From Eubacterium sp. ER2 (GTDB taxonomy: Bacteria > Bacillota > Clostridia > Lachnospirales > Lachnospiraceae), in the NCBI RefSeq assembly GCF_000765215.1, contig NZ_JPJE01000019.1:61840-125839 (forward strand): 64,000 nucleotides of DNA, written 5' to 3'. The first letter of the stretch is position 1; each line of letters starts with the position of its first letter. The notes below the pieces were generated by a model. It was not told the origin of the DNA. It did no database searches and was given only the letters and a program-made list of their open reading frames with translations. Positions 37,140-46,626 of the stretch are shown here, one piece after another. The position numbers and the translations under genes were made by a program.

Positions 37140-38577
37140 CAGCAGTCTGCTGAAGAGAAAGCTGCGAACCTTCCTGACTGTGCTGGGAGTCATCATCGGC
37201 ACCACCTCCATTGTGGTCATGTTCTCTCTCGGGCTGGGGATGCAGAGAGCCATGTACAGGCAGATCGAGGAGACAGGGGGGCTAAACACCATCACCGTCA
37301 CCGGAAGGGAGGCGGGAGAGAGAGCTCCTGCCAGCTCCGGCGGAAAGACAGGGCAGGAGCAGAAGCAGGTGACAGATCAGCTCGTAACCCAGCTGGCCGG
37401 AATGGAGCACGTGCAGAGCGTGCAGCCTGTCTACACTGTGTCGGCTGTCCTCCTGAAAGGCGGCTATGAGGCGATGGTCCAGCTCACCGGCATGACGCCG
37501 GAGGGACTGGAGGGCAGGAACATAAAGCTGGCCCCCGGCGGGCGTCTTCCGCAGACCGGGGCGGGAAAGCTGGAGCTTGTCTATGGGAACGGCGTCCTCA
37601 CCTCATTTACGGACAGCAGGGGCGGCAGCTTCTACGATGGATCCGGGGGACAGCCGGATATCGATCTGGCCCGTGATACCCTGTTTCTTGTGCTGGACGA
37701 GAGCGGCTACAGCCGGAGCCGGGAAGGTGGTATGTCCCCGGCCGGCCTCCCCGGAGAGAACGGAGGAGGCGAGGGAGCCCAGGTATCGGTCCAGGGGAGC
37801 GGCTCCGGACAGAGCGGCGCCGACACTGGCGGAGGAGCGGGGAAGCCAGTGCGCAAGTACGCGGTGCAGGCCAGTGGCGTGGTAGAGGGCAGCCTGGAGG
37901 ATTACGGCGAGCATTTCTCCAGTGTATACTGTGATCTGGACACGCTGAAGCAAATGCTGAAAAAGGAATTCGCGGGCCGCCCTCTGCCGGGGCAGCCGGT
38001 CACAAAGTCGGGAAAGCCCTACAGGGAATTCTGCTACACCCAGGCCCTTGTGCGGGTGGACGACATCCACCAGGCGGACAGCGTGGCGGCCGCCATCCGG
38101 CAGATGGGATACAACGCAGAGACGAACGCCGAGTTCATGAAGAGCATGAAAAGCCAGCTGGCCATCATCCAGGCGGTGCTGGGAGGTATTGGCGCAGTGT
38201 CTCTCCTGGTGGCGGCCATCGGTATTGCCAACACTATGATGATGTCGATTTACGAGAGGACAAAGGAGATCGGCGTCATCAAGGTGTTGGGCTGCAGCCT
38301 GAAAAATATCCGCCAGATGTTTCTCCTGGAGGCGGCCTTCATCGGACTGATGGGAGGCGCGGCGGGATGCGTGCTGAGCTTTGCCGTGTCCGCTGTCATC
38401 AATGCCCTGACGGCGGCAAAGAACGTCATGGGGGCGGACGGAGGGATTTCCTTCATTCCCCCCTGGCTGGTTCTAGCGGCAGTGGGATTTTCCATGCTGG
38501 TGGGGATGGGAGCAGGCTATGCCCCGGCCCTGCGGGCCATGAAGCTGAGCCCGCTGGCGGCCATACAGAACGGGTGA
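37108..38577 (+). CDS. MacB/FtsX-type ABC permease
   Basis: A 489-aa permease with an N-terminal helix (FLTVLGVIIGTTSIVVMF, about residues 18-38), a large extracytoplasmic domain with a Gly-rich insertion (about residues 180-250), and three C-terminal helices from about residue 355 (AVSLLVAAIGIANTMMMSIYERTKEIG is the FtsX motif). Works with the ATPase at 34892. Confidence 0.92.
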   Translation: MSWMDLLRMSSSSLLKRKLRTFLTVLGVIIGTTSIVVMFSLGLGMQRAMYRQIEETGGLNTITVTGREAGERAPASSGGKTGQEQKQVTDQLVTQLAGMEHVQSVQPVYTVSAVLLKGGYEAMVQLTGMTPEGLEGRNIKLAPGGRLPQTGAGKLELVYGNGVLTSFTDSRGGSFYDGSGGQPDIDLARDTLFLVLDESGYSRSREGGMSPAGLPGENGGGEGAQVSVQGSGSGQSGADTGGGAGKPVRKYAVQASGVVEGSLEDYGEHFSSVYCDLDTLKQMLKKEFAGRPLPGQPVTKSGKPYREFCYTQALVRVDDIHQADSVAAAIRQMGYNAETNAEFMKSMKSQLAIIQAVLGGIGAVSLLVAAIGIANTMMMSIYERTKEIGVIKVLGCSLKNIRQMFLLEAAFIGLMGGAAGCVLSFAVSAVINALTAAKNVMGADGGISFIPPWLVLAAVGFSMLVGMGAGYAPALRAMKLSPLAAIQNG

Positions 38578-38592
38578 GATAAAAAAGACAAA

Positions 38593-38625
38593 AAGAAGAC
38601 TGGTCCCTTGGGGATCAGTCTTCTT
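38593..38625. terminator. bidirectional terminator between permease and small gene
   Basis: A 14-bp stem (38593-38606 with 38612-38625, one G-T pair) with an A tract on the plus-strand 5' side and TT-rich sequence on both. Confidence 0.85.
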
Positions 38626-38881
38626 CTATTACCTGGATTTCCAGATAGTCAAACTCAATGGAGTCCACAAAATTGTCCTGATAAAACCTTGTCTTGCTGT
38701 GTCTCTTGAACTCGGCGATGGTGGAGTCCAGCCAGATCGGCTTGCTGAGGTCAAAGGCATAGCATATCTCATCCAGCGCGCGGAAAATTTTGTGAGTGCG
38801 GGTGTCCTCTCTGTCATCGCAGATCACCGTATCCTGCACCATCCGGCCCCCTTTAAACTCTTTTGCCCATAAACGAAACAT
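38615..38881 (-). CDS. small conserved protein of unknown function
   Basis: An 88-aa acidic protein (MFRLWAKEFKGGRMVQD at the start, SIEFDYLEIQVIEED at the end). It looks like a common Lachnospiraceae small hypothetical. The ATG at 38881 has AAAGG 9 nt upstream; 38890 is less likely. No role inferred. Confidence 0.7.
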   Translation of the reverse strand: MFRLWAKEFKGGRMVQDTVICDDREDTRTHKIFRALDEICYAFDLSKPIWLDSTIAEFKRHSKTRFYQDNFVDSIEFDYLEIQVIEED

Positions 38882-38943
38882 GTGCTCCATCCTTTCTGAG
38901 GTATTTGTCTAACCATTATAGCACCGGGGAGGGACAAAAGGAA

Positions 38944-38967
38944 GAGGCAGCCGCTTCCGGCTGCCTC
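38944..38967. terminator. strong GC hairpin of unclear ownership
   Basis: GAGGCAGCCG pairs perfectly with CGGCTGCCTC over CTTC. On the plus strand it is followed by an A-rich AGAAAAAAGG, on the minus strand by TTCCTTTTG, so it may terminate a minus-strand transcript coming from the AT-rich gap. Confidence 0.55.
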
Positions 38968-39274
38968 AGAAAAAAGGAAATAAGAGAAAAAAGTAAATCT
39001 ATCTAAATATAACTTAATGTCTTTAGGCGAAGCTGGCGAAAATCCAAGAACCAATATCTATGTACTCCCGTCAACTTCATTTCTTTGATGGTTCTTAGTA
39101 TATAGGGGAAATATGTCCAATCTGTGACGGTCATCTAAAGAAAAAATGAAGATATGATTATTAAGTTCTAAAATTTCTGAAGAAAATCTAAAACAGGAAT
39201 ATCCGGACAAGGCACTTGCAAATTTATCCGGGATAGTGTATCTATTAAAGAAAGAGGAAAGAGGTGTACAGAGC
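38968..39274. other. AT-rich intergenic stretch, no confident gene
   Basis: The composition is clearly more AT-rich than its neighbours. A minus-strand frame at 39058-39240 reads like a decayed coding fragment (SSEILELNNHIFIFSLDDRH) but has no start or ribosome site, so it is not annotated as a gene. An 8-bp inverted repeat AAGAACCA/TGGTTCTT is near 39040-39095. Confidence 0.5.
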
Positions 39275-39790
39275 ATGAAAAAGCTTTTGATCGTGGTAGA
39301 TATGCAGAAGGACTTTGTGGACGGGAGCCTGGGGACAAAGGAGGCGCAGGCCATCGTTCCCCTGGTGAGGGACCGCATCCTTCAGGCTGTGGAGGCGGGC
39401 TGGGAGGTTCTCTTTACCCGGGATACCCACCCGGCGGACTATCTTCAGACCCAGGAGGGCAGGAAGCTCCCGGTGGAGCACTGCATCCGGGGCACGGAGG
39501 GCTGGGAGATCGTCGGCGAGCTGAGAGAATTTGCCGGGCGCGTGATAGACAAGCCCTCCTTCGGGAGCCTGGAGCTGATGGGGTATGTGGCAAAGGGAGG
39601 CTACGATGAGGTGGAGCTGACAGGGCTGTGCACGGACATCTGCGTGGTGTCCAACGCCCTTCTCATCAAGGCGGCTGCCCCGGAGCTGCCAGTGAAGGTG
39701 AGAAGCTCCTGCTGCGCGGGCGTCACCCCTGCCAGCCACGAGGCGGCCCTCCAGACCATGGCCATGTGCCAGGTGGAGATCCTGTCTTGA
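39275..39790 (+). CDS. isochorismatase family cysteine hydrolase
   Basis: A 171-aa nicotinamidase/isochorismatase-like enzyme. LLIVVDMQKDFVDGSLG holds the catalytic Asp near residue 9, and TGLCTDICVVSN holds the nucleophilic Cys near 119. The FVDGSLG segment resembles nicotinamidase, but the metal-ligand set cannot be checked fully. The start at 39275 follows GAGGTG. A second family member is at 8468. Confidence 0.85.
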   Translation: MKKLLIVVDMQKDFVDGSLGTKEAQAIVPLVRDRILQAVEAGWEVLFTRDTHPADYLQTQEGRKLPVEHCIRGTEGWEIVGELREFAGRVIDKPSFGSLELMGYVAKGGYDEVELTGLCTDICVVSNALLIKAAAPELPVKVRSSCCAGVTPASHEAALQTMAMCQVEILS

Positions 39791-39883
39791 CTTCCCGGGC
39801 GATAGATTTTAAAATAGCTTACAGAGTGCCTTGAGGAGGAAAACAGTAAGGGAATACAGAAGAACTGTCAAGGGGGTATAGAA

Positions 39884-40408
39884 ATGAAAGGTACCGGACT
39901 GATACACATCTATTACGGAGACGGGAAAGGGAAGACCACGGCGGCCATGGGGCAGGCGATCCGGGCAGCGGGCAGCGGGCTGAAGGTCCTTGTCTTCCAG
40001 TTTATGAAAAATAATACTTCAAATGAGCGGAAGATCCTGGAGCAGATCCCCAATGTGACCTGCCTGCCGGGAAAACGGCATGTGAAGTTCTACAACCAGA
40101 TGAACAGGGAGGAGAAGGCAGAGTACAGGCATTACAACACAAAGGCACTGGACGAGATCGCCAAATTCTGCATCAATTTTGACGTCCTTGTTCTGGATGA
40201 GGCGGTCTGCGCGGCGGACTTAGGGCTCCTGAGCGAGGAGAAGCTGATCCATTTCCTGCAGCACAAGCCCAGAGGGCTGGAGGTGGTCATGACAGGCCAC
40301 CACGTGTCAGACGAGCTGATGCAGCTTGCCAATTACGCCACGGAGATGCGGAAGGTGAAGCATCCCTACGATGAGGGCAGGAGCGCCAGGGCGGGGATAG
40401 AGTTTTAA
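39884..40408 (+). CDS. cobA: cob(I)yrinic acid a,c-diamide adenosyltransferase
   Basis: The 174-aa CobO/BtuR-type protein adds the adenosyl group to corrinoids. P-loop YGDGKGKTTAAMG near residues 11-23; DVLVLDEAVCAA near 100-111; VMTGHHVSDELM near 137-148. A complete small protein with no other cobalamin genes nearby, so it probably serves corrinoid salvage. Confidence 0.93.
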   Translation: MKGTGLIHIYYGDGKGKTTAAMGQAIRAAGSGLKVLVFQFMKNNTSNERKILEQIPNVTCLPGKRHVKFYNQMNREEKAEYRHYNTKALDEIAKFCINFDVLVLDEAVCAADLGLLSEEKLIHFLQHKPRGLEVVMTGHHVSDELMQLANYATEMRKVKHPYDEGRSARAGIEF

Positions 40409-40463
40409 ACTTTGTCCCTGCCCGGAGCGAATATAATTACTTTCTTAAATAAGTGTGAAGTCT

Positions 40464-40492
40464 ATGACATTGTTTCCGGATTGTGATATACT
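40464..40492 (+). promoter_or_regulatory. promoter of relQ
   Basis: ATGACA and TATACT are 17 bp apart, with an extended TGA before the -10. Confidence 0.7.
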
Positions 40493-40571
40493 ATTATGTA
40501 AGCAGTCTGCCATAGGGATAAAAGAAATATACATACGGCCCGTGGCATAGTAAGGAGTACAGATAGCAGCT

Positions 40572-41222
40572 ATGGAAACACCAATCAAGATTTACGAGGA
40601 TGTAGACAGCTGGAAGACGATCATGTTCCTCTATTCTTCGGCGTTGAAGGAGGTAGGGACGAAGCTGGAGATCCTCAATGATGAATTCCAGCATGTCCAT
40701 CAGTACAATCCCATCGAACACATCAAGACGAGGATCAAGACGGCAGAGAGCATTGTCAAGAAGCTGAAGAGGTACGGCTACGAGACATCCATTGAGAATA
40801 TGGTAAAGTACGTCAATGACATCGCCGGGGTGCGGCTGATCTGCTCATTTACGTCAGATATCTACAAGCTGGCTGAGATGATCGGCAATCAGAGCGACCT
40901 GAAGGTGCTGTCCATCAAGGACTACATCAAAAATCCAAAGCCCAGCGGGTACAAGAGCTACCACATGCTGGTGTCCGTACCTATCTTCCTCTCAGACAGT
41001 GTGGTGGACACAAAGGTGGAGATCCAGATCCGGACCATCGCGATGGATTTCTGGGCCAGTCTTGAGCATAAGATCTATTATAAATTCGAGGGAAATGCGC
41101 CGGAATATATCAGCCGTGACCTCCGCGAATGTGCGGAGATGGTATCTACACTGGACGAGAAAATGCTCTCGCTCAACGAGGCGATACAGGCGTGTCTGGA
41201 AGAACAGCAGTCAGGGACTTAA
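40572..41222 (+). CDS. relQ: small alarmone synthetase, RelQ type
   Basis: A 216-aa single-domain GTP pyrophosphokinase that makes ppGpp/pppGpp. IKTRIKTAESIVKKLKRYGY, DIAGVRLICSF and PKPSGYKSYHMLV are the family landmarks; EIQIRTIAMDFWASLEHKI is the late motif. It lacks a hydrolase domain; a separate hydrolase is at 12448. Confidence 0.93.
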   Translation: METPIKIYEDVDSWKTIMFLYSSALKEVGTKLEILNDEFQHVHQYNPIEHIKTRIKTAESIVKKLKRYGYETSIENMVKYVNDIAGVRLICSFTSDIYKLAEMIGNQSDLKVLSIKDYIKNPKPSGYKSYHMLVSVPIFLSDSVVDTKVEIQIRTIAMDFWASLEHKIYYKFEGNAPEYISRDLRECAEMVSTLDEKMLSLNEAIQACLEEQQSGT

Positions 41223-41244
41223 GCAGGAGGCTTAAGTCCCTTTT
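41213..41244 (+). terminator. terminator of relQ
   Basis: AGGGACTTAAGC pairs perfectly with GCTTAAGTCCCT over a 5-nt loop and is followed by TTT. The hairpin overlaps the last codons. Confidence 0.87.
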
Positions 41245-41282
41245 GCTCTAAAGGAAGAAAAAGGAACTACAAAGACACAGGA

Positions 41283-42197
41283 ATGAGAAAAAATACGGGG
41301 GTAGGAGAAATGAACGGTAAGTTGGATGCGAGAAAAAAAGAACTGATCACCCAGGGGGTCTACGCGGTGGGAGGCAGCTTTCTGTTTGCCTTTGGCGTCA
41401 ATGTGCTGATCACTCCGCTGGGCCTGTACAACGGCGGTTTTATGGGTATTGCCCAGCTGCTTAGGACCTTCATCGTCCAGGGGCTGCACGTGCCGGTGCC
41501 GGCGGGTGTGGATCTTTCGGGCTTTATCTACTTTATTATGAACATACCGCTTTTTTACATGGGCTACCGGGTTCTGGGGCGGGGCTTTGCCGTAAAGACG
41601 CTGATCACGGTCGGCATACAGAGTGTGTTCCTCACCATTGTCCCCATACCTGCCGCCCCGCTTGTGGACGACTACCTGACGTCCTGCATCATCGGCGGCA
41701 TCGTGGCTGGCACCGGGACAGGGCTTGTGCTTCGGGGCAGGAGCTCCGGCGGCGGGCAGGATATCATCGGCCTGTGCTGTACGAAGAAGTATCCCGGCTT
41801 CAGCGTGGGCAGGATCAATATCCTGATGAACATCTTTGTGTACGCCATCTGTCTTTTCATGTTCAACATAGAGATCGTCATCTACTCGCTGATCTACACT
41901 ACGATCCTGTCTGTGGCCATTGACCATGTCCACATCCAGAACATCAATATGAGCGTCATGATCTTTACGAAGAAGACAGGCATTTCCCGGGCCATCATGG
42001 AGCAGCTGGGCCGGGGCGTCACCAACTGGGACGGGGAGGGGGCCTACACCAACAAGACCTCCTACATCCTGTTCGTCATGATCTCCAAGTATGAGATGGG
42101 GCAGATCAAGCAGATCGTGCACAGCATTGACCCCAATGCGTTTATGATATTTACAGAGGGATGTGCGGTGGATGGAAACTTCGAGAAGAGACTCTGA
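41283..42197 (+). CDS. YitT family membrane protein
   Basis: A 304-aa protein with about five helices (from residue 20; VYAVGGSFLFAFGVNVLITP) and a cytosolic C-terminal DUF2179 domain (FTKKTGISRAIMEQLGRGVT). The function is unknown; homologues occur widely in Firmicutes. Starts at 41283 or 41310 are both possible; neither has ideal spacing. It ends before a strong terminator. Confidence 0.85.
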   Translation: MRKNTGVGEMNGKLDARKKELITQGVYAVGGSFLFAFGVNVLITPLGLYNGGFMGIAQLLRTFIVQGLHVPVPAGVDLSGFIYFIMNIPLFYMGYRVLGRGFAVKTLITVGIQSVFLTIVPIPAAPLVDDYLTSCIIGGIVAGTGTGLVLRGRSSGGGQDIIGLCCTKKYPGFSVGRINILMNIFVYAICLFMFNIEIVIYSLIYTTILSVAIDHVHIQNINMSVMIFTKKTGISRAIMEQLGRGVTNWDGEGAYTNKTSYILFVMISKYEMGQIKQIVHSIDPNAFMIFTEGCAVDGNFEKRL

Positions 42198-42281
42198 TAC
42201 GCTGGATCTGACAGTGGGCAGCGTGCGAAAAAGGGAATTCCTGTAAAATAGCTGAAAATGTGTAATATGCGGAAAAATTGG

Positions 42282-42337
42282 ATATCCTTTCCATATGGGG
42301 ACACCGGGTGTGCCCTGTGTGGGAAGGGTATTTTTTT
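42282..42337 (+). terminator. rho-independent terminator of the YitT gene
   Basis: A 19-nt left arm (42282-42300) pairs with 42313-42331 almost completely, allowing wobble pairs, and is followed by seven T. Confidence 0.8.
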
Positions 42338-42367
42338 GACAGTATAATTTCTACAAGGCTTTCAAAA

Positions 42368-42421
42368 TTTTACGTAGATTTAACATTCAGCTGATTTCAG
42401 ATTTAACATTGCTCTTATAAG
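42368..42421 (+). promoter_or_regulatory. Pho-box-like repeats and -10 in front of pstS
   Basis: TTTACG at 42369-42374, TTAACA at 42380-42385 (11 bp apart) and TTAACA at 42403-42408 (23 bp further) form a direct-repeat row like the PhoP/PhoB box. TATAAG at 42416-42421 is a likely -10 with no -35. The response regulator at 46627 is the likely activator under phosphate shortage. Confidence 0.65.
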
Positions 42422-42482
42422 ATAGCTACTGTCAAGAAAATACATAGAAAATTTCGCAGGAAACAAAAGGAGATTAAAAACC

Positions 42483-43400
42483 ATGAAAATGAAAAAGTTT
42501 ATGGCAGTACTGGCAGTAGCAGGAATGATGACAGGCATGCTCGCAGGATGCGGCAGCAGCTCTTCTGACGACACATCCTCAGACAGCGGCAGCGCAGACG
42601 CGGCAAGCGAATGGGATGCCTCCAATGATATCACCATCGTATCCCGTGAGGATGGATCAGGTACAAGAGGAGCTTTTGTGGAGCTCTTTGGAATCGAGGA
42701 GGAAGTAGATGGCGAGAAGGTCGACATGACAACAGCAGACGCCCAGATCACAAACAACACCTCCGTTATGATGACAACCGTAGCTGAGAACGAATATGCC
42801 ATCGGATATATCTCTCTTGGCTCTCTCGACGACAGCGTGAAGGCTCTTTCTATTGACGGGGCAGAGGCCACAGCAGAGAACATTGAGAACGGATCCTACA
42901 AGGTATCCAGACCTTTCAATGTAGCAGTAAAGCCTGACAGCACAAACGAGGTTGCCGCAGACTTCATGAGCTTCATCATGAGCACAGAGGGACAGCAGGT
43001 TGTATCTGACGAGGGCTACATCCCGGTGGCAGACGTTGAGGCATATGCAGGAACAGCGCCGGCAGGCGACTGTGTAGTAGGTGGTTCCTCTTCTGTATCT
43101 CCTCTGATGGAGAAGCTGGTAGAGGCTTACAAAGAAGTGAACCCCAACGCAAACATTGAGCTTCAGACATCTGACTCCACAACAGGTATGACATCCACTA
43201 TCGAGGGAAGCTACGACATCGGTATGGCATCCAGAGAGCTGAAGGAGGATGAGGCTGCTGAGCTTACACCGACCGTGATCGCTACAGACGGTATTGCAGT
43301 CATCGTAAACAACAACAACCCGACAGACGAGATGACATCTGACCAGGTAAAACAGATCTACACAGGCGAAGTATTCTCCTGGGATGAGATCGCTGAGTAA
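42483..43400 (+). CDS. pstS: phosphate ABC transporter substrate-binding lipoprotein
   Basis: A 305-aa lipoprotein with lipobox LAGC (Cys near residue 22) and a Ser/Asp-rich linker. It contains both phosphate-binding motifs but in swapped order: SREDGSGTRGAF (near residue 56) comes before GGSSSVSPLMEKL (near residue 200). In classical PstS the second is N-terminal. It is therefore a circularly permuted form. Heads the pst operon and captures phosphate outside the cell. Confidence 0.9.
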   Translation: MKMKKFMAVLAVAGMMTGMLAGCGSSSSDDTSSDSGSADAASEWDASNDITIVSREDGSGTRGAFVELFGIEEEVDGEKVDMTTADAQITNNTSVMMTTVAENEYAIGYISLGSLDDSVKALSIDGAEATAENIENGSYKVSRPFNVAVKPDSTNEVAADFMSFIMSTEGQQVVSDEGYIPVADVEAYAGTAPAGDCVVGGSSSVSPLMEKLVEAYKEVNPNANIELQTSDSTTGMTSTIEGSYDIGMASRELKEDEAAELTPTVIATDGIAVIVNNNNPTDEMTSDQVKQIYTGEVFSWDEIAE

Positions 43401-43432
43401 TCCTACTATAAGATAAGAGGAAAAAGTAAAAA

Positions 43433-44326
43433 ATGAAATCTAAAGCATGGACTGAAAAATTCATGCAGGGAGTGTTCTTAGTTGCCGCCTGCGCTTCGGT
43501 GCTGGCGGTAGCACTCATTTGTATCTTTCTTTTTGCAAATGGTATCCCTGCAATTGGTGAAATTGGCTTTGTAAAATTTATTACGGGAGATATCTGGCGT
43601 CCCAACAACAACCTGTACGGTATCTTCCCGATGATCATCGGCAGTCTCTATGTGACAGCAGGCGCCATCATCTTCGGTGTGCCCATCGGAATTTTCACCT
43701 CTGTCTTCATGGCTATGTACTGTCCGAAGCAGATTTATAAACCGCTGAAGGCAGCCACAGAGCTGCTGGCAGGTATTCCCTCTGTTGTGTACGGCTTCTT
43801 CGGCCTGGTAGTCGTGGTGCCGCTGATCCGTGAATTCGGACGGACCTTAAAGAGCCTGGGACTGGTGGACCGGGCGGGCGACGGAAACAGTATCCTGACC
43901 ACCTCCCTTATCCTTGGCATGATGATCCTCCCGACCATCATCGGAACAACGGAGAGCGCCATGAGGGCGGTGCCCGCCCACTACTATGAGGGCTCTCTCG
44001 CTCTGGGAGCGACAAAGGAGAGAAGTATCTTCCGGGTCATCATCCCGGCCGCGAAATCAGGCGTGATCGCGGGCATTGTCCTGGGAATCGGCCGTGCCAT
44101 CGGCGAGACCATGGCAGTCATCATGATCGTGGGCAACCAGCCCCGTCTGACAGCCAGCATCCTCCAGGGGATCCGTACTCTGACAGGAAACATCGTCCTG
44201 GAGATGGGCTATGCCACAGGCCTGCACAGGGAGGCGCTGATCGCCACAGGCGTTGTGCTCTTTGTGTTCATCCTGATCATCAACTTCAGCGTGGCATTAC
44301 TTAAGAGGGGGGCGGATCATGAGTAA
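43433..44326 (+). CDS. pstC: phosphate ABC transporter permease PstC
   Basis: A 297-aa permease with about six helices. The EAA loop with AALALGATKERSIFRVIIPAAKSG-like text (SLALGATKERSIFRVI) is near residues 184-200, and GIPSVVYGFFGL near residue 113 is typical of PstC/PstA. Overlaps pstA by 8 nt. Confidence 0.94.
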   Translation: MKSKAWTEKFMQGVFLVAACASVLAVALICIFLFANGIPAIGEIGFVKFITGDIWRPNNNLYGIFPMIIGSLYVTAGAIIFGVPIGIFTSVFMAMYCPKQIYKPLKAATELLAGIPSVVYGFFGLVVVVPLIREFGRTLKSLGLVDRAGDGNSILTTSLILGMMILPTIIGTTESAMRAVPAHYYEGSLALGATKERSIFRVIIPAAKSGVIAGIVLGIGRAIGETMAVIMIVGNQPRLTASILQGIRTLTGNIVLEMGYATGLHREALIATGVVLFVFILIINFSVALLKRGADHE

Positions 44327-45179
44327 TAAAATGACAATAAAAGATAAGTTCAATACCTATCTGAAGCATCCGGGCTCCTTCGTGGTATTCCTTCTTGTTA
44401 TGCTCGCGGCGGTCATTACCTTTGCGGTGCTGATCTTCCTGATCGTATACATCCTTGTAAACGGGCTGCCCCACATCACCCCGTCCCTGTTCTCGCTGGA
44501 ATATTCCTCTGAGAACGCGTCGGTAGTGCCGGCCCTCATCAACACAGTGATCATGACGCTGCTCTCCCTGATCATTGCCATCCCCTTTGGTATCTTTTCC
44601 GCTATTTTCCTTGTGGAATATGCCGGCAAGGGCAACAAGTTCGTGGAGGTCATACGTCTTACAACAGAAACACTTTCCGGTATTCCCTCCATCGTGTACG
44701 GCCTGTTTGGTATGCTCTTCTTCGTAAACACGCTGGGGTGGGGCTTCTCACTTCTGGCCGGTGCGTTTACCCTGTCCATCATGATCCTTCCGCTTATCAT
44801 GAGGACCACGGAGGAGGCGTTAAAGGCAGTTCCGGATTCCTACCGTGAGGGAAGCTTCGGGCTGGGGGCAGGTAAGCTGCGGACCGTGTTCCGCATCGTG
44901 CTTCCGTCTGCTATCCCCGGTATCCTGGCAGGTATCATCCTGGCCATCGGACGTATCGTAGGCGAGACAGCCGCTCTGATCTACACTGCCGGTACAGTGG
45001 CACAGGTGCCCACCAGCGTGTTCGGTTCCGGACGTACACTGGCTGTGCACATGTACAATCTGTCCAGTGAAGGTCTCTACATGGACCAGGCGTACGCGAC
45101 GGCAGTCATCCTGCTCGTCCTCGTTGTAGGCATCAACGCGCTGTCAAGCGTGATCGCAAGAAAACTGACTAAAGCATAG
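44319..45179 (+). CDS. pstA: phosphate ABC transporter permease PstA
   Basis: A 286-aa permease with about six helices, [12 protein letters not shown] near residue 123 and the EAA loop [18 protein letters not shown] near residue 177. Partner of PstC. Confidence 0.94.
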   Translation: MSNKMTIKDKFNTYLKHPGSFVVFLLVMLAAVITFAVLIFLIVYILVNGLPHITPSLFSLEYSSENASVVPALINTVIMTLLSLIIAIPFGIFSAIFLVEYAGKGNKFVEVIRLTTETLSGIPSIVYGLFGMLFFVNTLGWGFSLLAGAFTLSIMILPLIMRTTEEALKAVPDSYREGSFGLGAGKLRTVFRIVLPSAIPGILAGIILAIGRIVGETAALIYTAGTVAQVPTSVFGSGRTLAVHMYNLSSEGLYMDQAYATAVILLVLVVGINALSSVIARKLTKA

Positions 45180-45193
45180 GAAAGGTAAAGGAA

Positions 45194-45943
45194 ATGTCGA
45201 AGATAAGTATTAAGAACCTTGACTTGTACTACAGTGACTTCAAGGCTCTGAAAAATGTAAATCTTGAAATAGAAGCCAATAAGATTACCGCTTTTATCGG
45301 ACCTTCCGGATGCGGGAAATCTACCCTGTTAAAATCTATCAACCGCATGAACGACCTGGTGGAGGGCTGCCGGATCGAAGGGAGCATCGAGCTGGACGGA
45401 CAGAACATCTTCAAAGGGATGGATGTCAATCTGCTGAGAAAGCGTGTGGGAATGGTGTTCCAGAAGCCCAATCCCTTCCCCATGAGCATTTACGACAACA
45501 TCGCCTACGGTCCCAGGACCCACGGCATCCACTCCAAGTCAAAGCTGGACGACATTGTGGAGAAATCCCTGCGCAACGCGGCTATCTGGGACGAGTGCAA
45601 GGACCGTCTCAAGACAAGCGCCCTTGGCATGTCCGGCGGACAGCAGCAGAGGCTGTGCATCGCCAGAGCCCTGGCTGTGGAGCCGGAGGTGCTCCTCATG
45701 GATGAGCCAACATCCGCCCTGGATCCCATCTCTACATCCAAGATCGAGGACCTTGCGATGGAGCTGAAAAAGGACTATACTATTGTCATGGTTACACACA
45801 ACATGCAGCAGGCTGTGCGTGTGTCTGACAACACGGCGTTCTTCCTTCTGGGAGAGGTAATTGAGTACAATGACACAGAGAAGCTGTTCTCCATTCCTTC
45901 AGACAAGAGAACAGAGGATTATATCACAGGGAGGTTTGGTTAG
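45194..45943 (+). CDS. pstB: phosphate ABC transporter ATPase PstB
   Basis: A 249-aa ATPase with Walker [10 protein letters not shown] (about residues 36-44), signature MSGGQQQRL and Walker [14 protein letters not shown]. Completes the PstSCAB importer. Followed by phoU after 3 nt. Confidence 0.96.
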   Translation: MSKISIKNLDLYYSDFKALKNVNLEIEANKITAFIGPSGCGKSTLLKSINRMNDLVEGCRIEGSIELDGQNIFKGMDVNLLRKRVGMVFQKPNPFPMSIYDNIAYGPRTHGIHSKSKLDDIVEKSLRNAAIWDECKDRLKTSALGMSGGQQQRLCIARALAVEPEVLLMDEPTSALDPISTSKIEDLAMELKKDYTIVMVTHNMQQAVRVSDNTAFFLLGEVIEYNDTEKLFSIPSDKRTEDYITGRFG

Positions 45944-45946
45944 AAT

Positions 45947-46603
45947 ATGCGTAATAAATTTGATATGCAGCTTGAGCTGCTCAACGAACAGCTGACACGT
46001 ATGGGAGAGCTCTGCGAACTGGCCATCAACCGGGTGACAAAGGCCCTTGTGGAGGGAAACCTGGAACAGGCAAAGAAAGTCATGGCCGCAGATGAGGAGA
46101 TCGATCAGATGGAGAAGGACATCGAGCGCCTCTGCCTGAAGCTCCTCCTCCAGCAGCAGCCGGTGGCAAAGGATCTGCGCCAGATCTCCGCCGCCCTGAA
46201 AATGATCACGGACATGGAGCGCATCGGTGACCAGACGGCCGACATCGCTGAGATTATCATCTCTGCCGGCATGTCCGAGGCGGGGGATGTGAAAAAGATC
46301 GAGGAGATGTCCGCAGGTGTTGCCAGGATGGTGAACGACAGCGTGACTGCCTATGTGGAGCGGGATCTGGAGCTGGCAAGAAAGGTCATGGAGGCGGATG
46401 ACAACATCGACAAGCTCTTTGATGAGATACGCGCCAGCATTATCAAGCTGATCGCAGAGGGAAATAAAGGAGAGCAGGGCGTGGATCTTGTCATGATCTC
46501 CAAGTACCTGGAGCGTATCGGCGACCATGCCACCAACATTGCCGAGTGGGTGGAGTTCTCCATCACAGGCGTCCACAAGGGTGCCCAGGCAGTCGAGGCA
46601 TAA
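45947..46603 (+). CDS. phoU: phosphate signalling protein PhoU
   Basis: A 218-aa all-helical protein with two PhoU repeats; ERIGDQTADIAE and ERIGDHATNIAEW are the conserved metal-binding helices. It links Pst to the PhoR kinase and represses the Pho response when phosphate is ample. Confidence 0.94.
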   Translation: MRNKFDMQLELLNEQLTRMGELCELAINRVTKALVEGNLEQAKKVMAADEEIDQMEKDIERLCLKLLLQQQPVAKDLRQISAALKMITDMERIGDQTADIAEIIISAGMSEAGDVKKIEEMSAGVARMVNDSVTAYVERDLELARKVMEADDNIDKLFDEIRASIIKLIAEGNKGEQGVDLVMISKYLERIGDHATNIAEWVEFSITGVHKGAQAVEA

Positions 46604-46626
46604 TATATAAACAAGGGAGAAAACTG

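Noticed and set aside
39058..39378. 106-codon minus-strand frame
   Set aside because: Its upstream half is antisense to the isochorismatase gene; only the end has coding-like text, so noted as a remnant.
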